This document shows, in pieces, positions 23,745-31,662 of a DNA stretch of 33,878 bases (the first letter of the stretch is position 1; every line of letters starts with the position of its first letter). The position numbers and the translations under genes were made by a program. The DNA lies in assembly GCA_947453795.1 (NCBI GenBank), contig CANGIC010000008.1:1-33878 (forward strand), in the 5' to 3' direction. The notes under the pieces were generated by a model. It was not told the DNA's origin, did no database searches, and saw nothing but the letters and a program-made list of their open reading frames with translations. Origin of the DNA: Flavobacteriales bacterium (GTDB lineage Bacteria; Bacteroidota; Bacteroidia; Flavobacteriales_D; Crocinitomicaceae).

Positions 23745-25121
23745 ATGCTCGTTACCGCTGTTATAGTTTATCTCTGTTTTACCCTGTTCATCGGTTATTT
23801 GGCATCCCGAAAAGTGAAGAATGCGACTGATTTTGCCGTTGCTGGACGAAATCTTTCCTTTTTTATGTCGTCTTCGGCGCTTTTGGCCACATGGTTTGGA
23901 AGTGAAACCATTCTTGGTGCCTCGGAAGAGTTTTTAGAGAATGGATTAATTGGAGTCATTGAGGAACCTCTTGGCGCAGGACTTTGCTTGATCATTGTTG
24001 GTGCTGTCTATGCCAAACGTATGTACCGCACCAATGCATTAACCTTTTCTGATGTTTTTCTGATGAAATATGGGAAAAAAGCCGAATTTATTAGTGCTTT
24101 ACTGAGCGTTCCCAGCTTTTTTTCATGGATCGCAGCTCAATTTGTCGCCTTGGGTTTAATCTTTCAATTGTTTTTTGGTTGCTCCATGGAAATGGGAATT
24201 TTAATTGGAGCACTTTTAGTCATCGTATACACATCGATGGGAGGGATGTGGGCCGTTTCACTGACGGATACCATTCAAATGTTAGTGATCATTCTTGGAT
24301 TCATCGCTTTGTTCTTCGTGTTTCGGGACAAAGTTTATCTTCTCGGGGAAGTTCATCAAAAGAATCCTGATTTCTTTCGACTCTATAATGCGGATAAGAT
24401 TACTTGGTGGCAGTGGCTGGCGGCTTGGATGTCTGTAGGATTAGGTTCTGTGGCGTCTCAGGATATTTTTCAGCGCGTGATCTCTTCTAAAAGTGAGCGA
24501 GTTGCTATTGGGGCGTCAATAAGCGCTGGAGTGTTGTATTTAGCCATAGGAATGATGCCCCTGTTTATCGCACTCATCGGAATGGAACTTTACCCGACAT
24601 TATATGCGCACCATGAAGGAAGTTTTATTATCGCCTTCATCATGGAAAAAACACCCATGTGGGTTCAAATTATGTTTTTTGGTGCGCTCATTTCTGCATT
24701 ACTTAGCACGGCTTCAGGTTCAATTTTAGCTCCTGCAACCATCCTTGCGGAAAACATCATTAAGCCTCGTTTTAAGGAAATAAATTTATTAATGGTAATG
24801 CGCGTAAGCGTAGTTGTTATTGCGCTTTTTGGTGTGTTTGTCTCGTTTATGGGCAACAGTATTTTTGAATTGGCAGGGATAGCATCTAGCTTTACCCTCG
24901 TTTCTGTATTTGTTCCGTTCACCGCTGCTTTATTTATTCCTTGGGTGAAGTCTACAGGGTGCATCGCCTCCATGATTTTTGGCTTGATTGCTTGGGTGGT
25001 TTGTTTGATTGCGGATCAAGAAATTATAGGGTTGTTTGTCGGTATTGCAGCTTCACTCGTTGGTCTCATCGCAGGCACATGGTTGGATTCATTCGTTAAA
25101 AATAAGGTCGAACATGTTTGA
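23745..25121 (+). CDS. Sodium:solute symporter family protein
   Basis: A 458-residue inner-membrane transporter of the SSS family with about 12-13 hydrophobic helices. Family features include the N-terminal VKNATDFAVAGRNLSFFMSS with SALLATWFGSETILGASEE, the helix LIGALLVIVYTSMGGMWAVSLTDTIQM, and GSVASQDIFQRVISSKSERVA; a later helix has LISALLSTASGSILAPATILAENI. The solute is unknown; sugars, amino acids and carboxylates are all possible for this family. It starts 1 bp after ald and overlaps the next gene by 8 bp, so it is in the same transcription unit, which hints at an amino acid or pyruvate-type substrate. Confidence 0.92.
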   Translation: MLVTAVIVYLCFTLFIGYLASRKVKNATDFAVAGRNLSFFMSSSALLATWFGSETILGASEEFLENGLIGVIEEPLGAGLCLIIVGAVYAKRMYRTNALTFSDVFLMKYGKKAEFISALLSVPSFFSWIAAQFVALGLIFQLFFGCSMEMGILIGALLVIVYTSMGGMWAVSLTDTIQMLVIILGFIALFFVFRDKVYLLGEVHQKNPDFFRLYNADKITWWQWLAAWMSVGLGSVASQDIFQRVISSKSERVAIGASISAGVLYLAIGMMPLFIALIGMELYPTLYAHHEGSFIIAFIMEKTPMWVQIMFFGALISALLSTASGSILAPATILAENIIKPRFKEINLLMVMRVSVVVIALFGVFVSFMGNSIFELAGIASSFTLVSVFVPFTAALFIPWVKSTGCIASMIFGLIAWVVCLIADQEIIGLFVGIAASLVGLIAGTWLDSFVKNKVEHV

Positions 25122-25569
25122 ACCACTTGACTTTCCGCAAGCAAAATTAAAACTGACGAGGTCAGGAAACTCAGTACGCGTTTTTTGTGTCATTCGTAAA
25201 AAGCAACTGATGTTAACACCTGAAGAATGGGTGCGGCAGCATTTGATACATTTCTTAATTGATCACCTAAACGTTCCCATTGGTTTAATTGCCAGTGAAA
25301 TGTCCCTAAACATCAATGGCCATTCTCGGCGTTGTGATGTGGTGGTTTTTAATCGCAATGGAAATCCAGTTTTTTTGATGGAATGTAAAGCACCTGAAAT
25401 CGTTTTAGGCGAACAGGTAGTGCATCAAATTGCACACTATAATTTTAGCTTAGGAACAGATTTTTTACTTATTACCAATGGAAAGCAACACCGTATTCTC
25501 CAATTAGATCGAGAAAAGGGTGAAATTAAATCCTTGGAAGAGTTTCCTGATTTTTCAGGGTTGATTTGA
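25114..25569 (+). CDS. HsdR_N-type PD-(D/E)XK nuclease-fold protein
   Basis: A 151-residue stand-alone protein matching the N-terminal nuclease domain of type I restriction R subunits (HSDR_N_2-like). The residues of a complete PD-(D/E)XK site are visible: Glu38 in the first helix (TPEEWVRQHLIHFL), Asp75 in RRCDVVVF, and Glu90-x-Lys92 in FLMECKAPE, followed by QVVHQIAHYN and LLITNGKQHRILQLD. Homologous single-domain proteins are widespread in Bacteroidota outside restriction operons and are of unclear function. No hsdM or hsdS gene is nearby. The start codon lies inside the last codons of the symporter gene (8-bp overlap). A 5'-extended start at 25036 is rejected because it runs through symporter coding sequence. 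Confidence 0.82.
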   Translation: MFEPLDFPQAKLKLTRSGNSVRVFCVIRKKQLMLTPEEWVRQHLIHFLIDHLNVPIGLIASEMSLNINGHSRRCDVVVFNRNGNPVFLMECKAPEIVLGEQVVHQIAHYNFSLGTDFLLITNGKQHRILQLDREKGEIKSLEEFPDFSGLI

Positions 25570-25588
25570 GATTAACCTATTTCAAATC
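25563..25588. terminator. Weak inverted repeat between convergent genes
   Basis: GATTTGA (25563-25569) and TCAAATC (25582-25588) are perfect 7-bp inverted repeats with a 12-nt loop that spans the 7-bp gap between the two convergent stop codons. AT-rich and without a long T-run on either side, it may act weakly as a bidirectional terminator. Confidence 0.35.
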
Positions 25589-27172
25589 CAATTTAAACTC
25601 CGATGTCTTGTGGAAAGTCAAATCAGGATAATCTTGTTCAGCCATGTTCAATAGGAACTGCGTTTCCGCTAAGAATACCAAGTTGTTGTCTTTGTCCTTG
25701 GCCAAATAATTGCCTTTGGCTCGCTTGAAGGATTCCAGTTGTTCCTCATTTTCTGTGGTAATCCAGCACGCTTTGAAGTAGTTCTTTGGGGAAAAACGGC
25801 AATTCGCACCGTATTCGTGAATCAAACGGTAATTGATGACCTCGAACTGAAGTTGTCCGACCGTACCAACAATCTTTCTGTTACCTGGCTGCATGATGAA
25901 CATCTGAGCCACACCTTCGTCAGTCAGCTGGTGAATGCCTTTGTCGAGCTGCTTCGATTTCAATGGATCTAAGTTTTCCAGTTCCATGAAAATTTCTGGT
26001 GAGAACGACGGAATTCCTTTGTAGAACATATTTTCACCTTCCGTGAGTGTATCTCCAATCTTAAAGTTTCCCGTGTCGTACAATCCGATGACATCGCCGG
26101 GGAATGCCTCATCGATGACACTTTTATCCTGCGCCATGAAAGAGGTAGGATTGGGAAACTTGAAGTTCTTGTCCAAACGCACGTGATGGTAAAATTTATT
26201 GCGCTCAAAGCGACCAGAAACGATGCGTAAGAAAGCAATTCGATCGCGGTGCTTTGGGTCCAGGTTGGCGTGAATTTTAAAAACAAAACCAGAAAATTTC
26301 GCATCATTCGGATGGATAAAACGCAAATCTGATTCTCTACCAATAGGTGAAGGGGAGATGGTGATGAATGTGTCCAATAACTCTTGCACCCCAAAGTTGT
26401 TTACTGCAGATCCAAAAAACACTGGAGCCACTTCGCCTGATAGGTATTTTTCACGGTCAAAGGCATCGTACACCCCATCGATGATGTCGAGCTCTTCGCG
26501 CAGTTCTGCGGCAAATTGTTCACCCACCAAATCATCAATCAAGGGGTCAGAAAGTTCAGAAATGGAAACCACATCATCCGCTTTTTTTGTCTTGCTCGCC
26601 GAAAATAAATTGAGGTTTTTATTGTAGATGTTGTAGACCCCTTTGAAGCGATCCCCCATACCGATAGGCCAGGTGAGCGGACGTACTTTAATGTCCAATT
26701 TATCCTCTAATTCATCAAGTAATGTAAAGGGATCCTTCCCTTCTCGGTCCATTTTGTTGACGAAGATGATTACAGGCGTGTTGCGCATCCGACACACCTC
26801 CATGAGTTTTTCTGTTTGAGATTCTACACCATTGGCGCAGTCGATCACAAGGATGACACTATCTACCGCTGTGAGTGTTCGGTAGGTGTCCTCTGCGAAA
26901 TCTTTGTGACCTGGAGTATCCAAGATGTTGACTTGCTTGCCACCATATTCGAAAGCCATTACCGATGTTGCCACGGAGATTCCCCGTTGCTTTTCGATTT
27001 CCATGAAGTCGGACGTCGCGGTTTTCTTGATTTTATTGTTTTTTACCGCACCCGCTGTTTGAATCGCACCTCCGAAAAGCAGCAATTTCTCCGTTAATGT
27101 CGTTTTACCGGCATCGGGGTGGGCAATGATGCCAAAAGTGCGGCGCTTTTCGATGGCTTCCTGGTACTTCAT
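25577..27172 (-). CDS. prfC: Peptide chain release factor 3
   Basis: A 531-residue translational GTPase that recycles release factors RF1/RF2 from the ribosome. G motifs are G1 [10 protein letters not shown] (about 19-26), G2 region [14 protein letters not shown]3 [14 protein letters not shown], and G4 [10 protein letters not shown], followed by RF3-specific domains with [22 protein letters not shown]-like [16 protein letters not shown], and a C-terminal [19 protein letters not shown]. The ORF is open further upstream through the tRNA-His gene, but the start at 27172 ([19 protein letters not shown]) matches the family and lies after the tRNA terminator. The ~40 bp between that terminator and the start must carry the promoter, or read-through occurs. 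Confidence 0.97.
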   Translation of the reverse strand: MKYQEAIEKRRTFGIIAHPDAGKTTLTEKLLLFGGAIQTAGAVKNNKIKKTATSDFMEIEKQRGISVATSVMAFEYGGKQVNILDTPGHKDFAEDTYRTLTAVDSVILVIDCANGVESQTEKLMEVCRMRNTPVIIFVNKMDREGKDPFTLLDELEDKLDIKVRPLTWPIGMGDRFKGVYNIYNKNLNLFSASKTKKADDVVSISELSDPLIDDLVGEQFAAELREELDIIDGVYDAFDREKYLSGEVAPVFFGSAVNNFGVQELLDTFITISPSPIGRESDLRFIHPNDAKFSGFVFKIHANLDPKHRDRIAFLRIVSGRFERNKFYHHVRLDKNFKFPNPTSFMAQDKSVIDEAFPGDVIGLYDTGNFKIGDTLTEGENMFYKGIPSFSPEIFMELENLDPLKSKQLDKGIHQLTDEGVAQMFIMQPGNRKIVGTVGQLQFEVINYRLIHEYGANCRFSPKNYFKACWITTENEEQLESFKRAKGNYLAKDKDNNLVFLAETQFLLNMAEQDYPDLTFHKTSEFKLDLK

Positions 27173-27211
27173 GTGTATTTCGGTTGAGGCAAAAATGCCC
27201 GTATTATCAAT

Positions 27212-27242
27212 AAAAAAAGGAAACCGCACGCGATCTCCTTTT
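27212..27242 (-). terminator. Intrinsic terminator after tRNA-His
   Basis: On the minus strand an 11- to 13-bp hairpin (including two G-U pairs) forms between positions 27230-27242 and 27215-27227 and is followed by seven U (27212-27218). It begins six bases after the 3' end of the tRNA and separates the tRNA transcript from prfC. Confidence 0.85.
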
Positions 27243-27247
27243 CTTTG

Positions 27248-27322
27248 GGAGGAAGATGGGTCTCGAACCCACGACCTCTGGTACCACAAACCAGCGCTCT
27301 AACCAACTGAGCTACAACCTCC
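27248..27322 (-). tRNA. tRNA-His (anticodon GTG)
   Basis: The minus strand folds as a tRNA. The D arm is GCTC / GAGC, the anticodon arm is CTGGT-TTGTGGT-ACCAG with anticodon GTG (histidine), and the T arm is GTGGG-TTCGAGA-CCCAT. The 5' end begins GGAGGTTG, where the first G can serve as the extra G at position -1 pairing with C73, both identity elements for histidyl-tRNA synthetase. The 3' CCA is not encoded (CCA is added after transcription). The acceptor stem as read pairs GGAGG with CCTCC and the basal G with C, but contains two adjacent U-U mismatches (positions 5-68 and 6-67 in the usual numbering). Confidence 0.95.
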
Positions 27323-27333
27323 GTGTCGTGGCG

Positions 27334-27363
27334 CAAAGATAGATATTTTATGTTCATTTCAAA
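27334..27363 (-). promoter_or_regulatory. Promoter of tRNA-His (TTTG-N18-TATCTTTG)
   Basis: On the minus strand a perfect -33 TTTG (27360-27363) lies 18 bp upstream of a perfect TAnnTTTG box, TATCTTTG (27334-27341). The box ends 11 bp before the tRNA 5' end. This is the best promoter match in the window and supports a Bacteroidota-type primary sigma factor. Confidence 0.8.
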
Positions 27364-27382
27364 GTCACTCAAAACATTTTTT

Positions 27383-27390
27383 TATCTTTA
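27383..27390 (+). promoter_or_regulatory. Candidate -7 box (TATCTTTA) for the DinB-like gene
   Basis: TATCTTTA differs from TAnnTTTG only in the last base. It lies 24 bp before the start at 27415, and a TTTC (27357-27360) 22 bp upstream is a partial -33. That -33 overlaps the -33 of the divergent tRNA-His promoter. Confidence 0.4.
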
Positions 27391-27414
27391 GCTGTGAAAT
27401 TATTGCGTTAAACC

Positions 27415-27927
27415 ATGGAAGTGAGGAAATTATTAATGGATGAGTTTGATAAACGGGTTTTTGAAGAATCCTACGAGCGCATCTACCGCTGTATATCCAT
27501 GATTGATGAAAAGGACTTGTGGAAGTCACCCAGCAAGGGAATCCCAGCCATTGGTAATCTTATTCTTCACCTGTGTGGAAACGCGCGTCAATGGATTTTA
27601 TCTGGTCTAGGTGGACGCCCCGACAACCGTGATCGCGAACAAGAATTTGTGGCCCAAACGAAAATTAAAAAAGCCGAGTTGGTCTTCCTCTTGGAGAATA
27701 TGCGCAGCAACTTGCGCCAGACCTTGGAAGAATTAGATCCGAAACAGATCACCACGGTTTACAATGTCCAAGGATTTGATGTGACAGGTTTCTCGATTGT
27801 CGTTCATGTCATCGAGCATTTTTCGTACCATACGGGTCAAATTACAACGCTAACAAAACTGCTGACCAATAAGGACACCGCCTATTATGCTGATGTGGAT
27901 TTGAACAAGCAGAATCGGTTGAATTGA
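27415..27927 (+). CDS. DinB/DUF1572 family four-helix protein
   Basis: A 170-residue cytoplasmic protein of the DinB-like superfamily (DUF1572). It shows the expected four-helix pattern and the probable divalent-metal triad His52 (GNLILHLCGNARQW), His135 and His139 (HVIEHFSYHTGQITTLTKLL). Relatives include bacillithiol and mycothiol S-transferases and many uncharacterised stress-related proteins; the thiol substrate, if any, is not known here. The ATG at 27415 gives the normal family length. The next gene's start is 5 bp after the stop, so the two are likely in one operon. Confidence 0.85.
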   Translation: MEVRKLLMDEFDKRVFEESYERIYRCISMIDEKDLWKSPSKGIPAIGNLILHLCGNARQWILSGLGGRPDNRDREQEFVAQTKIKKAELVFLLENMRSNLRQTLEELDPKQITTVYNVQGFDVTGFSIVVHVIEHFSYHTGQITTLTKLLTNKDTAYYADVDLNKQNRLN

Positions 27928-27932
27928 GCGAA

Positions 27933-28565
27933 ATGTGGCGCTTGTCTAAGCTTATTCTTGGAATACTATTGCTTTCTTCTCTTCAGAGTTGTAACTCCAT
28001 ACTGCTCGGCGTCATGGGCATAAAGAAGCCGACGGTATTGACTCCTGAAGAAATTCTAGTTCATGGCGAAGTGTATGGCATTCCACGAAGTGAAAGTTAT
28101 GAGATGGACAGCAGTTATTTTTCAGTTGCCGCAGCTTTAGACACCATACGCTACAAAAGAGATCAAAAGAATTTAATGCAGCCCTTACAAGCGCTCTATT
28201 TCGACGCCTCAGGTAGCTTGATTTCGTATTCAGTCAATTGTTCAGTGGGTGGATTTCCCAACTTGAAATGGAATCGCTACGGTGCATTCGATCAGTTTCC
28301 TGCAGCGAAATCTGTTGAACTCGATACCATGAATACCTTGAACAATCATTTGCTGCATATCAATCCATTAAACAATGCCCCATTTCCCGATTTACGTACC
28401 TACGATTATACCGTATTGGTGTATTGGTGCAGGTTTATGGGACGACAAAGTAAGCGCTTGGTGCGTATAGTTCAAGACAATGTGCGTTTAGGGGAGGGAA
28501 AGAAAATCATGGTCTTGTATGTGAATACGGATAATTTTTGGGTGGAGGCCGAATTGGTGAAATGA
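27933..28565 (+). CDS. Hypothetical lipoprotein
   Basis: A 210-residue protein with signal peptide and lipobox MWRLSKLILGILLLSSLQSC, giving a mature lipoprotein from Cys20. The remaining sequence has no family I recognise; it contains the phrases HGEVYGIPRSESYEMDSSYF, YFDASGSLISYSVNCSVGGF, HINPLNNAPFPDLRTYDYTV and VYWCRFMGRQSKRL, ending in a beta-rich segment (KKIMVLYVNTDNFWVEAELV). Several cysteines occur but no CxxC thioredoxin motif. A TTG at 27924 is in frame but the ATG at 27933 fits the signal peptide better. It lies just downstream of the DinB-like gene. Confidence 0.7.
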   Translation: MWRLSKLILGILLLSSLQSCNSILLGVMGIKKPTVLTPEEILVHGEVYGIPRSESYEMDSSYFSVAAALDTIRYKRDQKNLMQPLQALYFDASGSLISYSVNCSVGGFPNLKWNRYGAFDQFPAAKSVELDTMNTLNNHLLHINPLNNAPFPDLRTYDYTVLVYWCRFMGRQSKRLVRIVQDNVRLGEGKKIMVLYVNTDNFWVEAELVK

Positions 28566-28643
28566 GTTATAATGAACTTTAAACCACTACAGGAAAACTA
28601 TTCATCCGATTTATATTAAATTTAGCGCAATCAATAAAAATGA

Positions 28644-28668
28644 ATCTCTTGGTTTTTTAACTAGAGAT
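28644..28668. other. Imperfect palindrome upstream of the SGNH gene
   Basis: ATCTCT (28644-28649) and AGAGAT (28663-28668) form a 6-bp inverted repeat with a few further pairs inside. It lies 52 bp before the start at 28721, in the 155-bp gap that precedes the glycan-type cassette. Function, if any, is unknown; no TAnnTTTG box with a good -33 is seen in this gap. Confidence 0.3.
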
Positions 28669-28720
28669 GATTTGTATTGGTTTGATTATGTGAATATTTC
28701 ACTTCTGAAGTTTAAAATAT

Positions 28721-29296
28721 ATGAATTGGGAAACACTACTTTGCGTTGGTGATAGCATCACTATTGGTTCTCGTTCTTATTTGGGATACCCCGAATATTG
28801 CGGGGGATTTTTATCCGATGAGACAAAGAAAAAATGGAACGTGTTGAATCATGCCGTGGCAGGATACACAACGATTGATCTGGTGCGCAGCATCGATCGC
28901 AACTATAACCATTTGAAAAGCGCAAAACCTGACATTGCCACTGTAATGATTGGAACAAATGACTTAAAATCAAACACTTCTTTAAAATTGTTTAAACTAA
29001 GCTACGAACTGTTGGTGGTTAAAATGCGGCTTCTTATCGGTAATGCAAACATTGTCCTTGTCGCTATTCCTAAACTGATGAATGATGTTATGCTCCCGTA
29101 CAACATCGGAATGAATACCTTGGTTGACCAATACAATGTGATCATTAGAGAAATTGCCAACGAGAATGGGTTAAGACACATGGAACTTTCGTTGGACGCT
29201 TCTTGCTTTTACGATGGCGTGCATTTGAATGAAGAGGGAAGTGAACACATTGGAAAACAATTGTCTGATTTTATTCTAGCATTGAGAAGAGGTTAA
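28721..29296 (+). CDS. SGNH/GDSL-type hydrolase
   Basis: A 191-residue cytoplasmic SGNH hydrolase with no signal peptide. Block I is CVGDSITIGSR (nucleophile Ser12), block II HAVAGYTTIDLV (oxyanion Gly), block III VMIGTNDLKS (Asn), and block V DGVHLNEEGS (Asp165, His168). The family contains esterases, lipases and carbohydrate O-acetyl transferases or esterases. Its stop codon overlaps the start of the epimerase fusion by one base (TAATG), so the two are translationally coupled, and a role in trimming or acylating the product of the following enzymes is a plausible inference. An exact substrate cannot be read from sequence. Confidence 0.9.
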   Translation: MNWETLLCVGDSITIGSRSYLGYPEYCGGFLSDETKKKWNVLNHAVAGYTTIDLVRSIDRNYNHLKSAKPDIATVMIGTNDLKSNTSLKLFKLSYELLVVKMRLLIGNANIVLVAIPKLMNDVMLPYNIGMNTLVDQYNVIIREIANENGLRHMELSLDASCFYDGVHLNEEGSEHIGKQLSDFILALRRG

Positions 29297-31662
29297 TGAC
29301 TAAAAAAATCCTTGTTGTCTTCGGAACGCGACCAGAGCTCATTAAGTTGGCTCCGTTAATCTTGGATTTGAAAAAATCACCAATAAAGGATCAGCTGGTT
29401 CTTGTTTCCACGACACAACATGAGGAATTGCTGGAGGAACAGCTGAAGCATTGGGAAATCATTCCCGATTATTATTTAACACCGACCAATCAAAAAGGCA
29501 GTTTAACGCGCTTGCTTGCACATACGCTTTCTGGTTTACAAGATATTGTAGATCAACTGGATTCACTCGAATATATTCTGGTTCAGGGCGATACCAATAC
29601 GTCATTGGCCTGTGCAAACTTGGCATTTCTAAATCAGATTAAACTGTTGCATGTTGAAGCTGGCTTGCGTTCTTTCGATGACAAAAATCCCTTTCCTGAA
29701 GAGTACAACAGGACAATAGCTTCTCGTGTAGCTCATTTTCATTTTGCGCCAACAGAAACATCAAAAAAGAACCTACTTCGTGAGGGAATTCCTTCATCGA
29801 AAATAATGGTCACGGGCAATACCGTTGTGGATGCTTTATACCTGACGAAAAAAAAGAATCTCGCGAAAGTAAGTAGCGACACGGTGTTAATTACCCTTCA
29901 CCGAAGAGAGAATATTGCATTCAATTATCTGATATTAACAACGCTTGTAAGTGAATTGGCTGTTAAGCACCCGGATTTAAATTTTGTATGGATCACCCAC
30001 CCGAATTGTGCCGATAAAATTCATTCAGAAATTTCAAAGGCGAAAAACATTCGTATTTATAGTCATTTGCCGTATCAAGAGTTTGTGGATTTGTATGACA
30101 CCTCAAAAATGGTCATTACAGATTCAGGCGGTGTAACTGAAGAAGCTGTTCAATTGGGTTTACCTACCATCGTTTTTAGACAAACAACTGAACGCGTGGA
30201 AGCACTTGATGAAAATTATCCAATGATTGTCTCGCTGGATAAAAAACAAATACACGCTTTTTTTGCTGAAAACTTGAATCAAAAAAACACGAAGTCTTTT
30301 TCTTATGGTCGCGGTGACGCATCTCAACAAATTTCGCATTGGATTCAAAGAGCGTTGAATACAACGACATATGATATCGCTGTCGTAGGTGGTGGTCCTG
30401 CTGGAACAGGATTACTGCTCAAAGCCATGAAGGATAAGTCATGTGCGGAATTATTTGATAAAAAATTGCTACTTATTGAGAAGTCAGACCAACTCATCAA
30501 AGGAAACATTACCCAGTTTAAGGTCAATAGCGACACCTATGCTGATGTCTTTTTGGAATGCCTTGAAGGAGCAATGGACGAATACATCAATATGGCAGAG
30601 TTAAAGCGCGAAATGGAATATATCCATCAATTCAACGGAAAGTCCATACCACTAGAAAAACTAGATCATTACTTCACGAAATTGGGTGGACTTATACGGG
30701 AAGCACTGACGAAGCGCAAGGCCTGTGATTTTATGATGAATACCAAAGTCAATAAGGTTGTTCGAACAGACGATGGCTTATTCTCTTTGTTTTTCGAAGG
30801 TCGGGAAGAGGTTATTCAAGCCAAGAAAGTGGTCATCGCTACTGGAGGAATTCCTCAAGACATCACCCAGGATCGATTGCTCTTTGCGGAAAAAGTGGAT
30901 TTAGGCAAATGGGCCAACAAATGTGTCCATTCGGATGACTTTCTGAAAAATGGGATTCCAAGCAAGATCTTGAAACAACTGAAAAACAATTCAAAAGTGC
31001 TCATTCTTGGAGGAAGTCACAGCGCCTTCTCGGTAGCACATTCGCTGCTGAATAGACAAGAAGCCATAGATTTTGGTGACCAAGAAATTAAAATTTGGAG
31101 TACTTCCATACCTAAAATTTATTTTGAATCGAAAAAAGAGGCACTTGCTCAAGGATATACAGATTTTTCAGAAGAAGACATTTGTCCCATTACAAAGAAA
31201 GTTTACCGCCTCGCGGGTTTACGCATGGATGGACGAGAACTGTATATGCAGATGGGCGGATTGTCAGGGAGTACGCCAGAAACACGCGTGAAACTTCATA
31301 TTATAAAGGATGATCTTGCTGAACTTGAAGAAGAAATTCAATCGTCCACGTTGATCGTTTTGGCTTTCGGTTATGCATTTAACATTTTCCCCATTTATGA
31401 TTGTTCAGGGTTAAGAATGAAACTTGCTGGTGAAACGACAAAACATTGGGTAAATGAAAAGTGTGAAGTACTTGAACGCGAAGGAAAGGTTGTTCCAAAT
31501 CTTTACGCGACAGGATTGGCTACAGGTTTTATACCCCGAGGAGAATTGGGAGGAGAGCTAAGTTTTTCAGGCCAAACGAATGGGATTTGGTATTATCAAA
31601 ATGCCATCGCCGAACGCATCATTAAACAGCTGGACAGTGAACATTCTGCAAATTTGTCATAA
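29296..31662 (+). CDS. Fusion: UDP-GlcNAc 2-epimerase (WecB-type) + FAD-dependent monooxygenase-like domain
   Basis: A 788-residue two-domain enzyme. Residues 1-355 are a complete non-hydrolysing UDP-N-acetylglucosamine 2-epimerase: VVFGTRPELIKLAPL, QGDTNTSLACA, LLHVEAGLRSFD, PFPEEYNR, and TDSGGVTEEA. WecB makes UDP-ManNAc for surface polysaccharides. Residues 359-788 are a flavoprotein: FAD Rossmann YDIAVVGGGPAGTG (GGGPAG 365-370), a second Rossmann VLILGGSHSAFSVA (572-577), AFGYAFNIFP (690-698), and ATGLATGFIPRGELGGEL near the end. The second Rossmann and the AFGY segment (compare ATGY) recall N-hydroxylating monooxygenases such as lysine/ornithine hydroxylases. The domains are joined with almost no linker, in one frame. 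It overlaps the upstream SGNH gene by one base and the downstream glycosyltransferase by 26 bp. I know of no described fusion of this kind. Confidence 0.88.
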   Translation: MTKKILVVFGTRPELIKLAPLILDLKKSPIKDQLVLVSTTQHEELLEEQLKHWEIIPDYYLTPTNQKGSLTRLLAHTLSGLQDIVDQLDSLEYILVQGDTNTSLACANLAFLNQIKLLHVEAGLRSFDDKNPFPEEYNRTIASRVAHFHFAPTETSKKNLLREGIPSSKIMVTGNTVVDALYLTKKKNLAKVSSDTVLITLHRRENIAFNYLILTTLVSELAVKHPDLNFVWITHPNCADKIHSEISKAKNIRIYSHLPYQEFVDLYDTSKMVITDSGGVTEEAVQLGLPTIVFRQTTERVEALDENYPMIVSLDKKQIHAFFAENLNQKNTKSFSYGRGDASQQISHWIQRALNTTTYDIAVVGGGPAGTGLLLKAMKDKSCAELFDKKLLLIEKSDQLIKGNITQFKVNSDTYADVFLECLEGAMDEYINMAELKREMEYIHQFNGKSIPLEKLDHYFTKLGGLIREALTKRKACDFMMNTKVNKVVRTDDGLFSLFFEGREEVIQAKKVVIATGGIPQDITQDRLLFAEKVDLGKWANKCVHSDDFLKNGIPSKILKQLKNNSKVLILGGSHSAFSVAHSLLNRQEAIDFGDQEIKIWSTSIPKIYFESKKEALAQGYTDFSEEDICPITKKVYRLAGLRMDGRELYMQMGGLSGSTPETRVKLHIIKDDLAELEEEIQSSTLIVLAFGYAFNIFPIYDCSGLRMKLAGETTKHWVNEKCEVLEREGKVVPNLYATGLATGFIPRGELGGELSFSGQTNGIWYYQNAIAERIIKQLDSEHSANLS

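Noticed and set aside
25036-25113. 5'-extended start of the HsdR_N-type gene
   Set aside because: The extra 26 codons overlap symporter coding sequence in another frame and do not resemble the family; ATG 25114 begins the conserved domain.
27173-27289. N-terminal extension of prfC through the tRNA-His gene
   Set aside because: It would read through the tRNA and its terminator; the family starts at [13 protein letters not shown].
27169-27372. Small minus-strand frame covering the tRNA
   Set aside because: It is explained entirely by the tRNA-His gene, its promoter and its terminator.
28572-28619. 15-codon frame MNFKPLQENYSSDLY between the lipoprotein and the SGNH gene
   Set aside because: Too short, with no promoter, conservation or signal evidence.
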